In this document: one piece after another, positions 28,609 through 37,716 of the stretch
Position numbering within the stretch: position 1 is the first letter of the stretch
How the letters are laid out: each line of letters opens with the position of its first letter
Program-made: the position numbers and the translations under genes
Source: JAIQFL01 sp035295745
GTDB taxonomy: Bacteria > Acidobacteriota > Terriglobia > Bryobacterales > Bryobacteraceae
NCBI GenBank assembly: GCA_035295745.1
Contig: DATGIL010000090.1
Span: forward strand, 186,001 to 250,000
Direction: 5' to 3'
Length of the DNA stretch: 64,000 bases
The notes under the pieces: generated by a model
Databases searched by the model: none
The model's input: the letters and a program-made list of their open reading frames with translations, nothing else
Told to the model about the DNA's origin: nothing

Positions 28609-29070
28609 TCATGTCGAACTAAGCCGTCTGAGTTCATCAGATAACTTTCGCGACTGTTCGATCCGTTCCTCCACGGACACCTCAACCATACCGAGGGCGC
28701 GATCGAGCCCTATGAATCCGTCACCCGCGAAGCGGGGAACCACGTGGAAGTGAACGTGGAACACGTCTTGACCGCCATGCTTGCCGTTGTTCTGACGAAT
28801 CGATACCCCATCGGCCGAGCACACCGTTTTCACTGCGGCCGAGACGCGCGCGAGTGTCGTCATCAGAGGGCCTGCCAGATCGCCGTCAACCTCGTAGATG
28901 TGCGCCACATGGCGGATGGGCACGACGAGCATATGGCCACGGTTACGCGGCTGCTGACCACGGCTCGGGAACACAGCCGTGTGGCCGTCGCGAAACGCCA
29001 CGACACCCGGCGTCAGCTCTCCTTCCAAGATCCGGCAGAACACACAGGACGTTGGCACCTCCGAGGTCAT
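28609..29070 (-). CDS. HIT family (histidine triad) hydrolase
   Basis: 153 residues. The zinc-like CVFCRI start at 9-14, then GHMLVVPIRHV, and the catalytic triad HVHFHVVPR with H105, H107 and H109. HIT proteins cleave nucleoside phosphoramidates or dinucleoside polyphosphates such as Ap4A in the cytosol. Length and motif order match the common bacterial HIT branch. It stands alone, convergent with the TonB gene and next to a degraded insertion sequence. Confidence 0.93.
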   Translation of the reverse strand: MTSEVPTSCVFCRILEGELTPGVVAFRDGHTAVFPSRGQQPRNRGHMLVVPIRHVAHIYEVDGDLAGPLMTTLARVSAAVKTVCSADGVSIRQNNGKHGGQDVFHVHFHVVPRFAGDGFIGLDRALGMVEVSVEERIEQSRKLSDELRRLSST

Positions 29071-29280
29071 CGTCTTCTCAAGCCTCCTGGCTTCCCATGA
29101 TCACGTCGGCCGCCGTCGGTTGCAATCCGATAGGTCCTGTGTGGTCGCCCAGTACCCCAACCCGCGACCCCGCTGTGGTTCAATATGGCGCTCTCAGAAC
29201 CCTCCATTGAAATCCTTGACGATCTCCGCGAAGGGGCACAGCTTATCGGGGCGGAAACGCGAACTGGGCCTCGGAGAGGT

Positions 29281-29735
29281 TTATGTTGGAGGTTTGCCGC
29301 CGTTCGCCTCCGCGCCATGGAACTGATCACGCCAACTCGCCGAACGCCGCTTTGAGTTCATTCCTCTGCGGGGGTTTCTCGGCTTCCCTGTACACCATGC
29401 GGCGCGTCGAGTGTCGCCGTTGCGGCTGTCGAAGAAGTTCCCTGGGGCGACGGCAAACGCACACTGACCAAAGCCTACATGTCGCCTGACCATGCGATCC
29501 CGCATCGAACCCATGAAGAAGATCGCCCGTTCGCTACGCAATCATCGCGAACTCATCCTGAACCATTTCCGCGCTCAAAAGATGCTGTCCAGCGGCGTCG
29601 TGGAGGCCTGAACAACAAGGCCAAAGTCACTATGAGAAAATCGTACGGTTTTCGCACCTACCGCGTTCTCGAACTCGCCATTATCACTCACTTGGCAAGC
29701 TGCCCGAACCGGAGTCCACCCACGATTTCTTCTGA
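29281..29735 (+). pseudogene. ISL3-family transposase remnant
   Basis: Fragments of one transposase occur in order but in different frames: LAERRFEFIPLRGFLGF (from 29336), then LYTMRRVECRRCG (zinc-finger part), then VEEVPWGDGKRTLTKAYM. After an apparent internal deletion near 29480-29490 come RSRIEPMKKIARSLRNHREL, LSSGVVE, then in another frame GLNNKAKVTMRKSYGFRTYR, and finally LGKLPEPESTHDFF with TGA at 29733-29735. At least four frame changes and loss of the catalytic middle make it non-functional. Terminal inverted repeats were not located. Family assignment is from recognition of these motifs. Confidence 0.85.
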
Positions 29736-29877
29736 CGGACCTTTTTTATTCAGACGGGAGAGCAGTTGCTTGCTGCGGCGGAAACTCTTTCCCCGTGCGG
29801 TACGCGCCGCCCACCATTTAAGCTGGAAGCAGGGCGAAAGATTGCCCGCATCAACGCGTAATGAGAAGGCTCTTCAG

Positions 29878-30723
29878 ATGATCGGCGTTTTCGACAGTGG
29901 CTTCGGTGGGCTGACGGTGCTGCGTGCACTGATCGAGGCGCTGCCCGGGCGCGATTTTGTCTACCTTGGCGATAACCGGAACGCGCCCTATGGAGTACGG
30001 CCGCCTATTGACGTTCTGAACCTGACCTGCGCGGCTCTCGAACGCTTGTTCGGAGAGGGCTGCACGCTTGCGGTCGTCGCCTGCAACACGGCCTCTACGG
30101 TGGCACTGCGTTGGATTCAGCAGCAGTGGCTGCCCGTCCGGCGGCGCGACGATGGGATCGCACGGAATGTGATCGGCGTAGTTGTACCGACAATCGAGGC
30201 TGCCACCGGGATCGGGTGGGACGAGGACGGCACTGCCGTGCATCCCACCAAACGGTCCAGTACCATAGCCGTTTTTGCGACTCGCCGCACGGTCGAGACG
30301 GACTGCTACCCGATCGAGATCCGCAAACGGAGGCCCGACATTACGGTAGTGCAGCAAGCCTGTCCCGAGCTTGCCGGCTCAATCGAGCGCGGATTGCCCC
30401 GCCACGATTTGCAAGCCCTTGTCGGCCGATACGTAAACGAGCTGTTGGGAAAAGTAGGCAGCGCACCGGACTGCGTCATTCTCGGCTGCACCCATTACCC
30501 GCTGGTCGCCGATCTTTTCGCCGTCGCCCTGCCATCCGGGGTGCGGATGATCCACCAGCCGGACGCCACTGCTCGTGCGCTGAAGGCTTATCTTGACCGG
30601 CATCCTGAATATGACGGCTCACACGCTGGACGCCACAAGTTCCTCTCGACAGGGTTCACCACCGAGGCCCTTCCGCTTATCGAAAAATTCTGGGGAGTTA
30701 AGATTCCCTTCGAGGAGCTGTGA
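29878..30723 (+). CDS. murI: Glutamate racemase
   Basis: 281 residues. It interconverts L- and D-glutamate for peptidoglycan precursors in the cytosol. Motifs: IGVFDSGFGGLTVLRAL at the N-terminus, catalytic cysteines C69 in VVACNTAST and C204 in ILGCTHYPLV, and LGDNRNAPYG. The start at 29878 matches the family N-terminus exactly. The frame is open far upstream only because it passes through the ISL3 remnant, adding 133 false residues. It has an extra stretch around 85-125 (VRRRDDGIARN ... GIGWDEDGTAVHP) that is longer than in typical MurI. Confidence 0.92.
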   Translation: MIGVFDSGFGGLTVLRALIEALPGRDFVYLGDNRNAPYGVRPPIDVLNLTCAALERLFGEGCTLAVVACNTASTVALRWIQQQWLPVRRRDDGIARNVIGVVVPTIEAATGIGWDEDGTAVHPTKRSSTIAVFATRRTVETDCYPIEIRKRRPDITVVQQACPELAGSIERGLPRHDLQALVGRYVNELLGKVGSAPDCVILGCTHYPLVADLFAVALPSGVRMIHQPDATARALKAYLDRHPEYDGSHAGRHKFLSTGFTTEALPLIEKFWGVKIPFEEL

Positions 30724-30773
30724 AGGTGGATTCCGCCTACCGATACTGCTGGACATTCGGAGCCGACACATCA

Positions 30774-30800
30774 ATTCTACGACACATCGCACCGTAGAAT
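30774..30800. promoter_or_regulatory. Inverted repeat over the DUF1801 gene start
   Basis: ATTCTAC (30774-30780) and GTAGAAT (30794-30800) are perfect 7-bp arms with a 13-nt spacer. The right arm includes a -10-like TAGAAT and overlaps the first start codon by two bases. It could be an operator. Sequence evidence only. Confidence 0.35.
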
Positions 30801-31206
30801 GAGGGATATGAAACAAAGCGTTCCCAAGTCGGTTGACGAGTATATCGCCGCGCAGCCCGAGACGGTACGGCCGAAGCTCGAACAGGTGCGCACCGCGATC
30901 CGGCGGGCCGTTCCGGAAGCGGTGGAGACCATCGGGTATCGCATGCCCGGATATAAGCTGCACGGAAAGCCGATGCTATATTTCGCCGGCTTCAAAGAAC
31001 ACTATTCACTCTTTGCGGCATCGGGGACATTCTTCGCAGCGCTCGAGGATGAGCTCAGGGGGTATGAGTTGCGAAAGGGAACGGTCCATTTCTCGCTCAC
31101 CAAAGCGGTTCCGGTGCAGCTCATCAGCCGGATTGCGAAGCTGCGTGCGGCTGGGATCGCCCCGGAGAAAACGCCTCCACTCACCAGAAAGAGAAAGGCG
31201 CAGTGA
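30799..31206 (+). CDS. DUF1801 family protein
   Basis: 135 residues (or 132 from the ATG at 30808). The family pattern is clear: SVDEYIAAQPETVRPKLEQV, then VPEAVETIGYRMPGYKLHGK, MLYFAGFKEHYSLFA, and a C-terminal ELRKGTVHFSLTKAVPVQLI. DUF1801 includes the Bacillus YdhG/Fra frataxin-like proteins, but most members have no known role. It is cytosolic. The basic C-terminal tail (LTRKRKAQ) is common in the family. No operon partner. Confidence 0.88.
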   Translation: MRDMKQSVPKSVDEYIAAQPETVRPKLEQVRTAIRRAVPEAVETIGYRMPGYKLHGKPMLYFAGFKEHYSLFAASGTFFAALEDELRGYELRKGTVHFSLTKAVPVQLISRIAKLRAAGIAPEKTPPLTRKRKAQ

Positions 31207-31513
31207 GTTTCGCTAGGAAATTTTTCTTCTTGTGCCGACAACGCTGTCGATGAAATTGTAGGGTTGTAGGGGTACGCTCTTGCGACGCGTCACTCCCCAA
31301 CCAATCCCGACCGTCGCCCGCATCTGGCTGGGCGGAAGCGCTGGTGATCAACCCACACAGAGTTGGCAGTAATGACGACGCTGTTCCGATACTCGAGGTC
31401 GCCAGCGATTCCGGTGGTCCGAAGTGCTCTTGTATCGGCCACGGAAGAGGCAATTCCTCAGTGATGGGGTTGGCGGTGTCACCGCTGGTTTTGTAACGCG
31501 GGCCGCATTCAGA
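31207..31513. other. Non-coding gap
   Basis: About 307 bp between the DUF1801 gene and the convergent response regulator. I see no conserved frame, no T-run terminator and no repeat. Confidence 0.45.
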
Positions 31514-32170
31514 TCAGTGGAACAGGCCGCTGCGGAGCGCTTTCGCTACGGCCTCCGTGCGTGAGTGGACGTGGAGCTTCTCGTAAATGCGTCGCACATG
31601 GAAAGAGACCGCGTGCGCCGTTACTCCGAGCTTCGCCGCTGCCGTCTTATAGTTCTCGCCCGAAACCAGCATCTGCAGAATCTTCATCTCGTGCGGTGTC
31701 AATCCATAGGCGGCGCGTTCCGGCGGACGAATCTGCCGGAACACATTGATCACCCGGCGCGCCACCTCAGGTGACATCGGTGCGCCGCCATTGGCCGCCT
31801 CTTTCAGACAGTCCAGCAGCCGCGCGGGAGCGATGCCCTTTAACAGATAGCCATTGGCGCCGGCACAGAGCGCCTTCAAGATGCGGTCGTCATCGTCGTG
31901 GATTGTGAGGATCAATGGATGCACGGTGGGCCGCCGTTCCGCCAGGAGCCGGATGCCATCGATGCCTGACATGCCCGGCAGGTCGATATCGATGAGCGCC
32001 AGCGACGGGTTGTCGGACTCCAGGCGGGCCAGCGCCTGCTCCATCGTGCCATATGCGCCACAGCAGCGGAAGCCAGTCGTGCCATCGATCAGCGCGGCGA
32101 GGCCTTCGCGGATTTCCCGCTGATCTTCCACCAGCAGGACGCGAATCGCCGCATCGGTGGCGGCGGTCAT
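31514..32170 (-). CDS. NarL/FixJ-type response regulator
   Basis: 218 residues: receiver domain (about 8-125) with the acidic pocket E15-D16 in LLVEDQRE, phospho-acceptor D61 in LALIDIDLPGMSG, and the lysine in NGYLLKG. A LuxR-type helix-turn-helix follows (about 150-212; YGLTPHEMKILQMLVSGENY, AAAKLGVTAHAVSFHVRRIY). Its start overlaps the sensor kinase stop by 4 bp (ATGA), so they form a coupled two-component pair. Target genes are not evident. Confidence 0.95.
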   Translation of the reverse strand: MTAATDAAIRVLLVEDQREIREGLAALIDGTTGFRCCGAYGTMEQALARLESDNPSLALIDIDLPGMSGIDGIRLLAERRPTVHPLILTIHDDDDRILKALCAGANGYLLKGIAPARLLDCLKEAANGGAPMSPEVARRVINVFRQIRPPERAAYGLTPHEMKILQMLVSGENYKTAAAKLGVTAHAVSFHVRRIYEKLHVHSRTEAVAKALRSGLFH

Positions 32171-35100
32171 AGGGGCGCTCTCACTTCCAATCGGGTCCCT
32201 TTGCCTATGGCCGATTCAATCGCCAACGTCGCGCCCAATCGCTCCGCCCGCATCCGCATGCTGACCAGTCCATTGCCCACGCGCGGCTGAGCAGGGTCGA
32301 ATCCGACGCCATCGTCGTGAACCACCAACACCACCGAAGGGCCCTTTACCGCCAGATGGACCGTGACGGAACTGGCTTGCCCATGGCGCGCCGCATTGTT
32401 GACAGCTTCCTTGAATAGGAGAAAGAGCTGCCGGCGCGTGTCGACGCCCAGTTTGAGTTTGGCCGCTTCGTCGGCGGCTTCGAAATCCAGATTGATGTCG
32501 CGCGCGCTCAAGACATCGGTGGCGAATCGACGCATGCGCAAGGTGAGATCCTGAAACGAATCGCGGTGCGGATTGATGGCCCAGACGATATCGCCCATGG
32601 ATGCCGCAGCCTCGCGCGAGACCCCTGCGATCTGCGAAAGCTGTTGGGAGACATCCGCGCCCGGCTTGTCCATTCCCTGCCGCGCCACTTCGCTGAGGAT
32701 CGCAATGCGCGTCAGGTTGGAGCCAACATCGTCGTGAAGATCGGAAGCGATGCGCGTGCGGAGCCGCTCGACTTCGAGCAGGCGATCGAGGCGAAAGCGA
32801 TGCAGAGTGTAGCCCGCACCGGCGCCTAGTGCGACAGCCATCGTAAGGAACCACCATCGCTGCCAGATGGGCGGCAATACGACCAGGGATAACTGCGCGG
32901 GCTCTTCGCTGGCGGTATCCGTGGCGTCTAAGGCGCGGACCAGAAACCGGTAGGTGCCGGCGGGCAAGCCGGGATAGAGCACCGTCTGCTGCGGGCCCGC
33001 TTGGCTCCAGGCTTTATCGGCGCCTTCCAGCATGTACTGATAGCGCAAAGGGCCGCCCAGGCTGATGCCCGCATAGGAAATCTGCACCCGGTTTTGGCGA
33101 GCCTTTAACTGCTGCGCGGTGAATGCGGTTTCGCCGGCATCGGAGATGGCGATGGGCCGGTCGTCGATGAGCAGATTGGTGATCCGTATGGTGGGGTGCG
33201 ACGTCGGGCCCGTGGTGCGGGGAACTCGGAAACGCGACAAACCGTGTTGGGTTCCGAACCACAGATCGCCAGCCGCATCGCGGGTCGACACCGCCACGAT
33301 ATTGTTGGCCAGCCCATCGGCCATGGTGAAATGAACGATTCGCCCGCTCCTGGGATCGATCCGGTCGACCCCGCGCGAGGTGCCGGCATAAATATTTCCC
33401 TGCAGGTCGGCGGTTACCGTGTGGACGACATTCGTTGTCAGGCCGTTTTCCACGGTGTACCTGACGAACTGCGGGCTATCGGAGGAGCGGCGATCCACGC
33501 GGAAGACTCCGCCGCTGCTGGCGCTGCCCCAGAGTTCGCCCGCCGGGTCGAGATACAGATGGATGAATCCGTGGGGAACACCGTCGGCTTCGCGGAATAT
33601 GCGGAACCTTCCAGCGGAGTATCGGCAGAGCGCTCCCGAAAACCCGATCCACAGGACCCCGGAACGCTCCTCGACAAAGCCCATGGCGGTGTCGCGTTCC
33701 GAAGTCCCAGGCAGTGGGGAGAGCTCCTCCACCTGGTCGGAGGCGCGATTCCAGCGCGCCAGGCCGAACCGCATCGGATACATCAGTCCGATCCAGATAT
33801 CCCCGCGGGAATCTTCGAACAGCGAATAGATGTTCTGCGAAGGCAAATACACTCGTTTGGGAGCGCTGCGAGCCAGATCTTCAATCGAAGAGACTTTGGG
33901 AAAGCGGCAAAGGCCTTCGTGCGTGGCAGCCCACCAATCGCCCAGATGATCGCGAATCAGGTTGGATCCGACGCCCCATCCAAAGTCCTTCACCTCAGGC
34001 GGAAAAATCGGGCGAGTGACCTGAAATCGCGAGCCATCCCAGCGGTCGATGCGAAATTGCTGGCGATCGAGACCGGATATGGCAAGCAGTTCTCCCGAAC
34101 CGAGCCCCAGCACCGCACTCATGCGGCCCGTATCCACGCCGTCTGACTCGTCGTAGCTGGTGAATCCATCCCGCCGCAGGCTGTAGATGCCGCCATGGCC
34201 CGTGCCAATCCATAAAGCGCCGCGGGCATCGAGACACAATGTCCAGATCATTCCGCCATCCACTCCGTTCTGGGGCCCATAGCGCCGGATTTTCCGGCCG
34301 TCGAACTCGGTCAATCCCTCTCTGCTAGCGAACCAGAGATGGCCGTCCTCGGTTTCCACCAGTCCTTTCAGCCGGTCTTGCGGCTTCCCCATCCTGGGAT
34401 CCACGATCTGCCTGACAATCGACTGCCCGGGCACGGGTTGGGATTCGAGTTGCAGGAGGCCGTACACTGTGCCGAGCCAAATGCGTCCCAGATGGTCCTC
34501 GATTACGGCTCCGCCCGCAAGCGGCGGAAGGCCTGCTTCGGCTCCATATCGGGTGGCGGTTCCATCGGGACGCACGCGATACACCGCGTCGTACCCGCTC
34601 GCCCATAGTACGCCGTGACTGTCCACAAGCATGTGCAGGATTACCGCTTCACCGCGTGGTTCCACGGTTCCCTGGCTGACCGGACGAAGGAAAAGACGGG
34701 CATTCAGCGCCCCGGTGGTTGGAGTGGCGTGGAACAGACCCCCGGTAGTGCCTATCCACAAGCCGCCGCGAGGGTCTTCGCAAATCGCGTTCACATCGTT
34801 TTCCGAAGTGGAGCTGCCGACGCCAAAGCTGGTGAAACGGCTCTGGGCCGGCGCGGATGGGTTGTAGCGGGCCACTCCGGTGGTCATGCCGAACCAGATC
34901 GTGCCTTCTCGCGTTTGCGCCGCCACATTGACGAAACGGCTGGAGAGTCCGTCCGCGACGCCATAATTGCGAAACTGGGCGCCATCGAAGCGGCTGATGC
35001 CTTCGCTGGTCGAGATCCAGAGAAAGCCATCGGCCGATTGCAGGATGTGGAGGATTGCTCCATCGCTGGCCAGTCCGTCCGCCACTGTAAATACGCGGAC

Positions 35101-35229
35101 AGGGACGCGCTCTCCCAGAAGCAAAGCCGGGGCGATAAGGAGCAGGCCCACCTTCGTCAGATTCACTAACAGGGATCGTGGGCCGTGCGGCATCCGCCGG
35201 CCACGGGCGGAGGTCCGCAGCATGGCCAC
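32167..35229 (-). CDS. Sensor histidine kinase with two-component-regulator beta-propeller
   Basis: 1020 residues. An N-terminal signal or anchor (about 19-40) precedes roughly 14 propeller blades of the Reg_prop type (GLASDGAILHILQSADGFLW; LWIGTTGGLF; LWFASREGLTEF). Next are a Y_Y_Y domain (about 690-755), one membrane helix (about 762-782), a HisKA_3 dimerisation domain with the H-box LHDDVGSNLTRIA, and an HATPase domain with EAVNNAARHG and DDGVGF. The periplasmic propeller senses an unknown ligand, often a glycan in Bacteroidota. An alternative start lies at the M of MPHGPRS. Confidence 0.93.
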   Translation of the reverse strand: MAMLRTSARGRRMPHGPRSLLVNLTKVGLLLIAPALLLGERVPVRVFTVADGLASDGAILHILQSADGFLWISTSEGISRFDGAQFRNYGVADGLSSRFVNVAAQTREGTIWFGMTTGVARYNPSAPAQSRFTSFGVGSSTSENDVNAICEDPRGGLWIGTTGGLFHATPTTGALNARLFLRPVSQGTVEPRGEAVILHMLVDSHGVLWASGYDAVYRVRPDGTATRYGAEAGLPPLAGGAVIEDHLGRIWLGTVYGLLQLESQPVPGQSIVRQIVDPRMGKPQDRLKGLVETEDGHLWFASREGLTEFDGRKIRRYGPQNGVDGGMIWTLCLDARGALWIGTGHGGIYSLRRDGFTSYDESDGVDTGRMSAVLGLGSGELLAISGLDRQQFRIDRWDGSRFQVTRPIFPPEVKDFGWGVGSNLIRDHLGDWWAATHEGLCRFPKVSSIEDLARSAPKRVYLPSQNIYSLFEDSRGDIWIGLMYPMRFGLARWNRASDQVEELSPLPGTSERDTAMGFVEERSGVLWIGFSGALCRYSAGRFRIFREADGVPHGFIHLYLDPAGELWGSASSGGVFRVDRRSSDSPQFVRYTVENGLTTNVVHTVTADLQGNIYAGTSRGVDRIDPRSGRIVHFTMADGLANNIVAVSTRDAAGDLWFGTQHGLSRFRVPRTTGPTSHPTIRITNLLIDDRPIAISDAGETAFTAQQLKARQNRVQISYAGISLGGPLRYQYMLEGADKAWSQAGPQQTVLYPGLPAGTYRFLVRALDATDTASEEPAQLSLVVLPPIWQRWWFLTMAVALGAGAGYTLHRFRLDRLLEVERLRTRIASDLHDDVGSNLTRIAILSEVARQGMDKPGADVSQQLSQIAGVSREAAASMGDIVWAINPHRDSFQDLTLRMRRFATDVLSARDINLDFEAADEAAKLKLGVDTRRQLFLLFKEAVNNAARHGQASSVTVHLAVKGPSVVLVVHDDGVGFDPAQPRVGNGLVSMRMRAERLGATLAIESAIGKGTRLEVRAPL

Positions 35230-35293
35230 GTTGCATTATATCCCTAGCATCCCTTTTTGAACATGTCGCGATCTCCTTGGCTGGGTGACACTC

Positions 35294-35842
35294 TTATTGG
35301 CTGATAATCGGGGGACATGAGACGATCGAGCAATTCAGTTCATAGCCAGTAAACTTTGCCGTTACAGCGAAAGCCTGCTGTCCGGATGGACCACCCAATG
35401 AAGCCTCGGGGGTTTGACCGCCATCGACATACGAAGTAATCAGCGAGTGTGCCATGACCTGCATGCCGTTCGATCCCTGCACAGTGGCTCCGAGAAGATG
35501 TATGCCGTTGACACTGATTACGGGCGGTAGGGAAGGCGGCTGGCCACCGTAGTCTCCTTCGACGGCAACGTCCTCAACCACCAACCGGAAGCCCGCCGGG
35601 ACCGGGGCAAACATCGCCGTGCAACCAACCGCAGCGGTCCCGTTCGTGAAACAGAAGGCGGTTGCCTGATACGGAATGCGGCCGGCATGGTCGCCGGTAA
35701 CGAAGGCCGGAGCGTTATTGGCATTGACAACAGTGACGGGCGACGAGAAGACCCCTTTCAACTGCGATTGCGGCGATTGGAAAAGAGACCCTGCCAGGTA
35801 GAGCAAAGTCAAGGCAGCGGGGATTCCGAGATACTTCCTCAT
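35294..35842 (-). CDS. Secreted or anchored hypothetical protein
   Basis: 182 residues with an N-terminal hydrophobic segment (YLGIPAALTLLYLAGSLF) acting as signal peptide or anchor. The remainder is beta-rich, with four cysteines (FCFTNG, VGCTAMF, LNCSIVSCPP) that could form two disulfides in the periplasm. Not recognised. The start overlaps the stop of the PEP-CTERM gene by 4 bp, so the two are co-translated and may work together. Confidence 0.7.
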   Translation of the reverse strand: MRKYLGIPAALTLLYLAGSLFQSPQSQLKGVFSSPVTVVNANNAPAFVTGDHAGRIPYQATAFCFTNGTAAVGCTAMFAPVPAGFRLVVEDVAVEGDYGGQPPSLPPVISVNGIHLLGATVQGSNGMQVMAHSLITSYVDGGQTPEASLGGPSGQQAFAVTAKFTGYELNCSIVSCPPIISQ

Positions 35843-36735
35843 TTCAGTTCTCCTTGTGAAAATGTAGTTTTAGAGAGCCGGCACAGTCCCAAAATCGCGG
35901 CAAGCATCAGACCTGCCGGGATGGTGGGTGAAGGCTCGGGCGTTGCCAGGGTGAGAGCCCCGTTTTGAAACCCCTGCCCCAGCGGCAGTTCATTCGCCAG
36001 GATTACATTGCCTTGCGTGGTGATGCCGCCCAGTTGAGAGTTGCCATCCGAGCCGGTGTCGATGGAGGCGATTCCGCCGGTCGCTGGATTGAAATAGATT
36101 CCGCCATTGAATTGCTGAGCGCCATCGCCGAGCAGGGAAATTGGCACGACCGAACCGCCGCCTGCGAGTGAGATGGAATCGAACTGACGCGACACGCCGT
36201 TGCCGTCCGCGGAGACGGTGTAGAAGAGGCCGCTGCCGGGGTCGAAGGTGAGGCCGCCGGTGAAGAGGCCATCGAATCCAGCCCCCAGATCGAGGACTTG
36301 GTTGACGGCTCCGGATGTGGAAGAGATTTGGTCGAAGAAAGAATGGCCGGTGTTGCCGAAGTCGTTGGAGATGCCGTAGAGGCTTCCGTTCAGGGAGTCG
36401 AGGGTCAAGCCGCTGGTAAATCCGGTGCCGATATTGGCGATTAGGGTAAGGGTGCCCGGTCCGGCGAGCGTGAACGAGTAGAGGAAGGAATTCCCTTGGC
36501 TGTCATTGGCGATGGAATAAAAGTTGTGGCTGACGGGGTCGAAGGTCAGGCCGCCGTTGAATCCTAAGGAACCGTCGCCGAGGGTGAAGAGCGAGGAGGT
36601 GGGACCGATGGAGGTGAAGACGTCAGGGACTCCGTTGGCGTCTGGTCCGATGGTGAAGAGACCGGCAGGCCCCGCGTATAAAGTCAGCGCCGTGACGAAA
36701 TACAGGCAGGCGCCCCTCAATAGGTTCACTTTCAT
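35839..36735 (-). CDS. PEP-CTERM sorted surface protein
   Basis: 298 residues. Signal peptide (LLRGACLYFVTALTLYAG), then about five beta-propeller-like repeats (LGFNGGLTFDPVSHNFYSI; FTSGLTLDSLNGSLYGI; FTGGLTFDPGSGLFYTV; FNGGIYFNPATGGIASI). The C-terminus is a PEP-CTERM sorting tail: PEP motif at TPEPSPTIPAG, hydrophobic LMLAAILGLCRL, short polar end. Such proteins are processed by exosortase, often alongside exopolysaccharide. No exosortase gene is in the window. Confidence 0.85.
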   Translation of the reverse strand: MKVNLLRGACLYFVTALTLYAGPAGLFTIGPDANGVPDVFTSIGPTSSLFTLGDGSLGFNGGLTFDPVSHNFYSIANDSQGNSFLYSFTLAGPGTLTLIANIGTGFTSGLTLDSLNGSLYGISNDFGNTGHSFFDQISSTSGAVNQVLDLGAGFDGLFTGGLTFDPGSGLFYTVSADGNGVSRQFDSISLAGGGSVVPISLLGDGAQQFNGGIYFNPATGGIASIDTGSDGNSQLGGITTQGNVILANELPLGQGFQNGALTLATPEPSPTIPAGLMLAAILGLCRLSKTTFSQGELK

Positions 36736-37006
36736 AATGTGCTCTCCACGACAAGTCGCGGCTTCTGAGAATTGTGGCGCACGGGAAGGGGAGAGTCACT
36801 ACCTGCGCAAGTAGGAAAAGGAGCGGACGGAATCGGGGATCTCTCGAATCTGACCTGACCTGTGCTAACCAGGCAAGCTCCTCCTCGAGCATCCGCCACC
36901 CCGCGCCCCTGAAACAGCCCGCGGGATGACGACAACATTTATCCTCTAACCACCACCCGATGCATCCGCGCGCGCCGACCCGGCGCGACTGCGGGGTCGC
37001 CCCCAA

Positions 37007-37471
37007 TCAGTAATCTCGCTTGAACGCAAAGTACGAACCGCGAATGAAGCCGGCCAACTTCGACTTCTGCGTGGCAAACTTGAAGCGCGGAGCAAGCTCG
37101 GCCGGGACTTCCATGCCTTCAGAGAGCTTGAACCCAACCGCCCGCTTCTTCGGATCATCAATGGTGTACATCACATTGATCGCGAGACCACTCGCGTAGA
37201 ACACATATGCCATCCGAATGTTCTCGATCTGAAAGGCTGTCGCTTCGAGCGGGCGAGACGAGATGACGATGTCGCGCTCCTCCTTGAGGATGCGTTCCAC
37301 CCAAGCGATTGCGTTTCTGGCCTTGGCGGCTGGTTCCACTGTGAAGACGTGGTTGTACTTGGTCTTGAAGTAGCGCGCCTCGTGCGCCCGTAGACCAGCC
37401 AGCGAAGCCGCCACCGTCGACGACTCCAAGCCAACCGTCGACACCGTATCGAAATCAACCGGATCGGGCAT
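37007..37471 (-). CDS. Hypothetical cytosolic protein
   Basis: 154 residues, mixed alpha/beta, no signal peptide: HEARYFKTKYNHVFTVEPA, NAIAWVERILKEERDIVISS, IRMAYVFYASGLAINVMYTI, PRFKFATQKSKLAGFIRGSY. GGAG stands 8 nt before the ATG. Composition and a good ribosome site support a real gene. I do not recognise the family, and neighbours give no clue. Confidence 0.7.
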   Translation of the reverse strand: MPDPVDFDTVSTVGLESSTVAASLAGLRAHEARYFKTKYNHVFTVEPAAKARNAIAWVERILKEERDIVISSRPLEATAFQIENIRMAYVFYASGLAINVMYTIDDPKKRAVGFKLSEGMEVPAELAPRFKFATQKSKLAGFIRGSYFAFKRDY

Positions 37472-37716
37472 AGCTCACTCCAACAGAATTTTGTTTCAAG
37501 AAACGAGTGTACTGGAAGAGGTGGATTCGACAAGGCGACGAAAACGGCGTCGCGTTTACCGTCCTCGCCGGCCTGCAGGAATGTGGGACGGCAACTCACA
37601 AATTTGGCTCGTGTGCTACTGTCTGGAATCCGGTAGAGGGTGCCATCCGATGCCCGAAATTCCTTCTGCAGCATCTGGGCGTCTCGGGCTAGGATGAAGT
37701 TCAGACGGCAACGACC

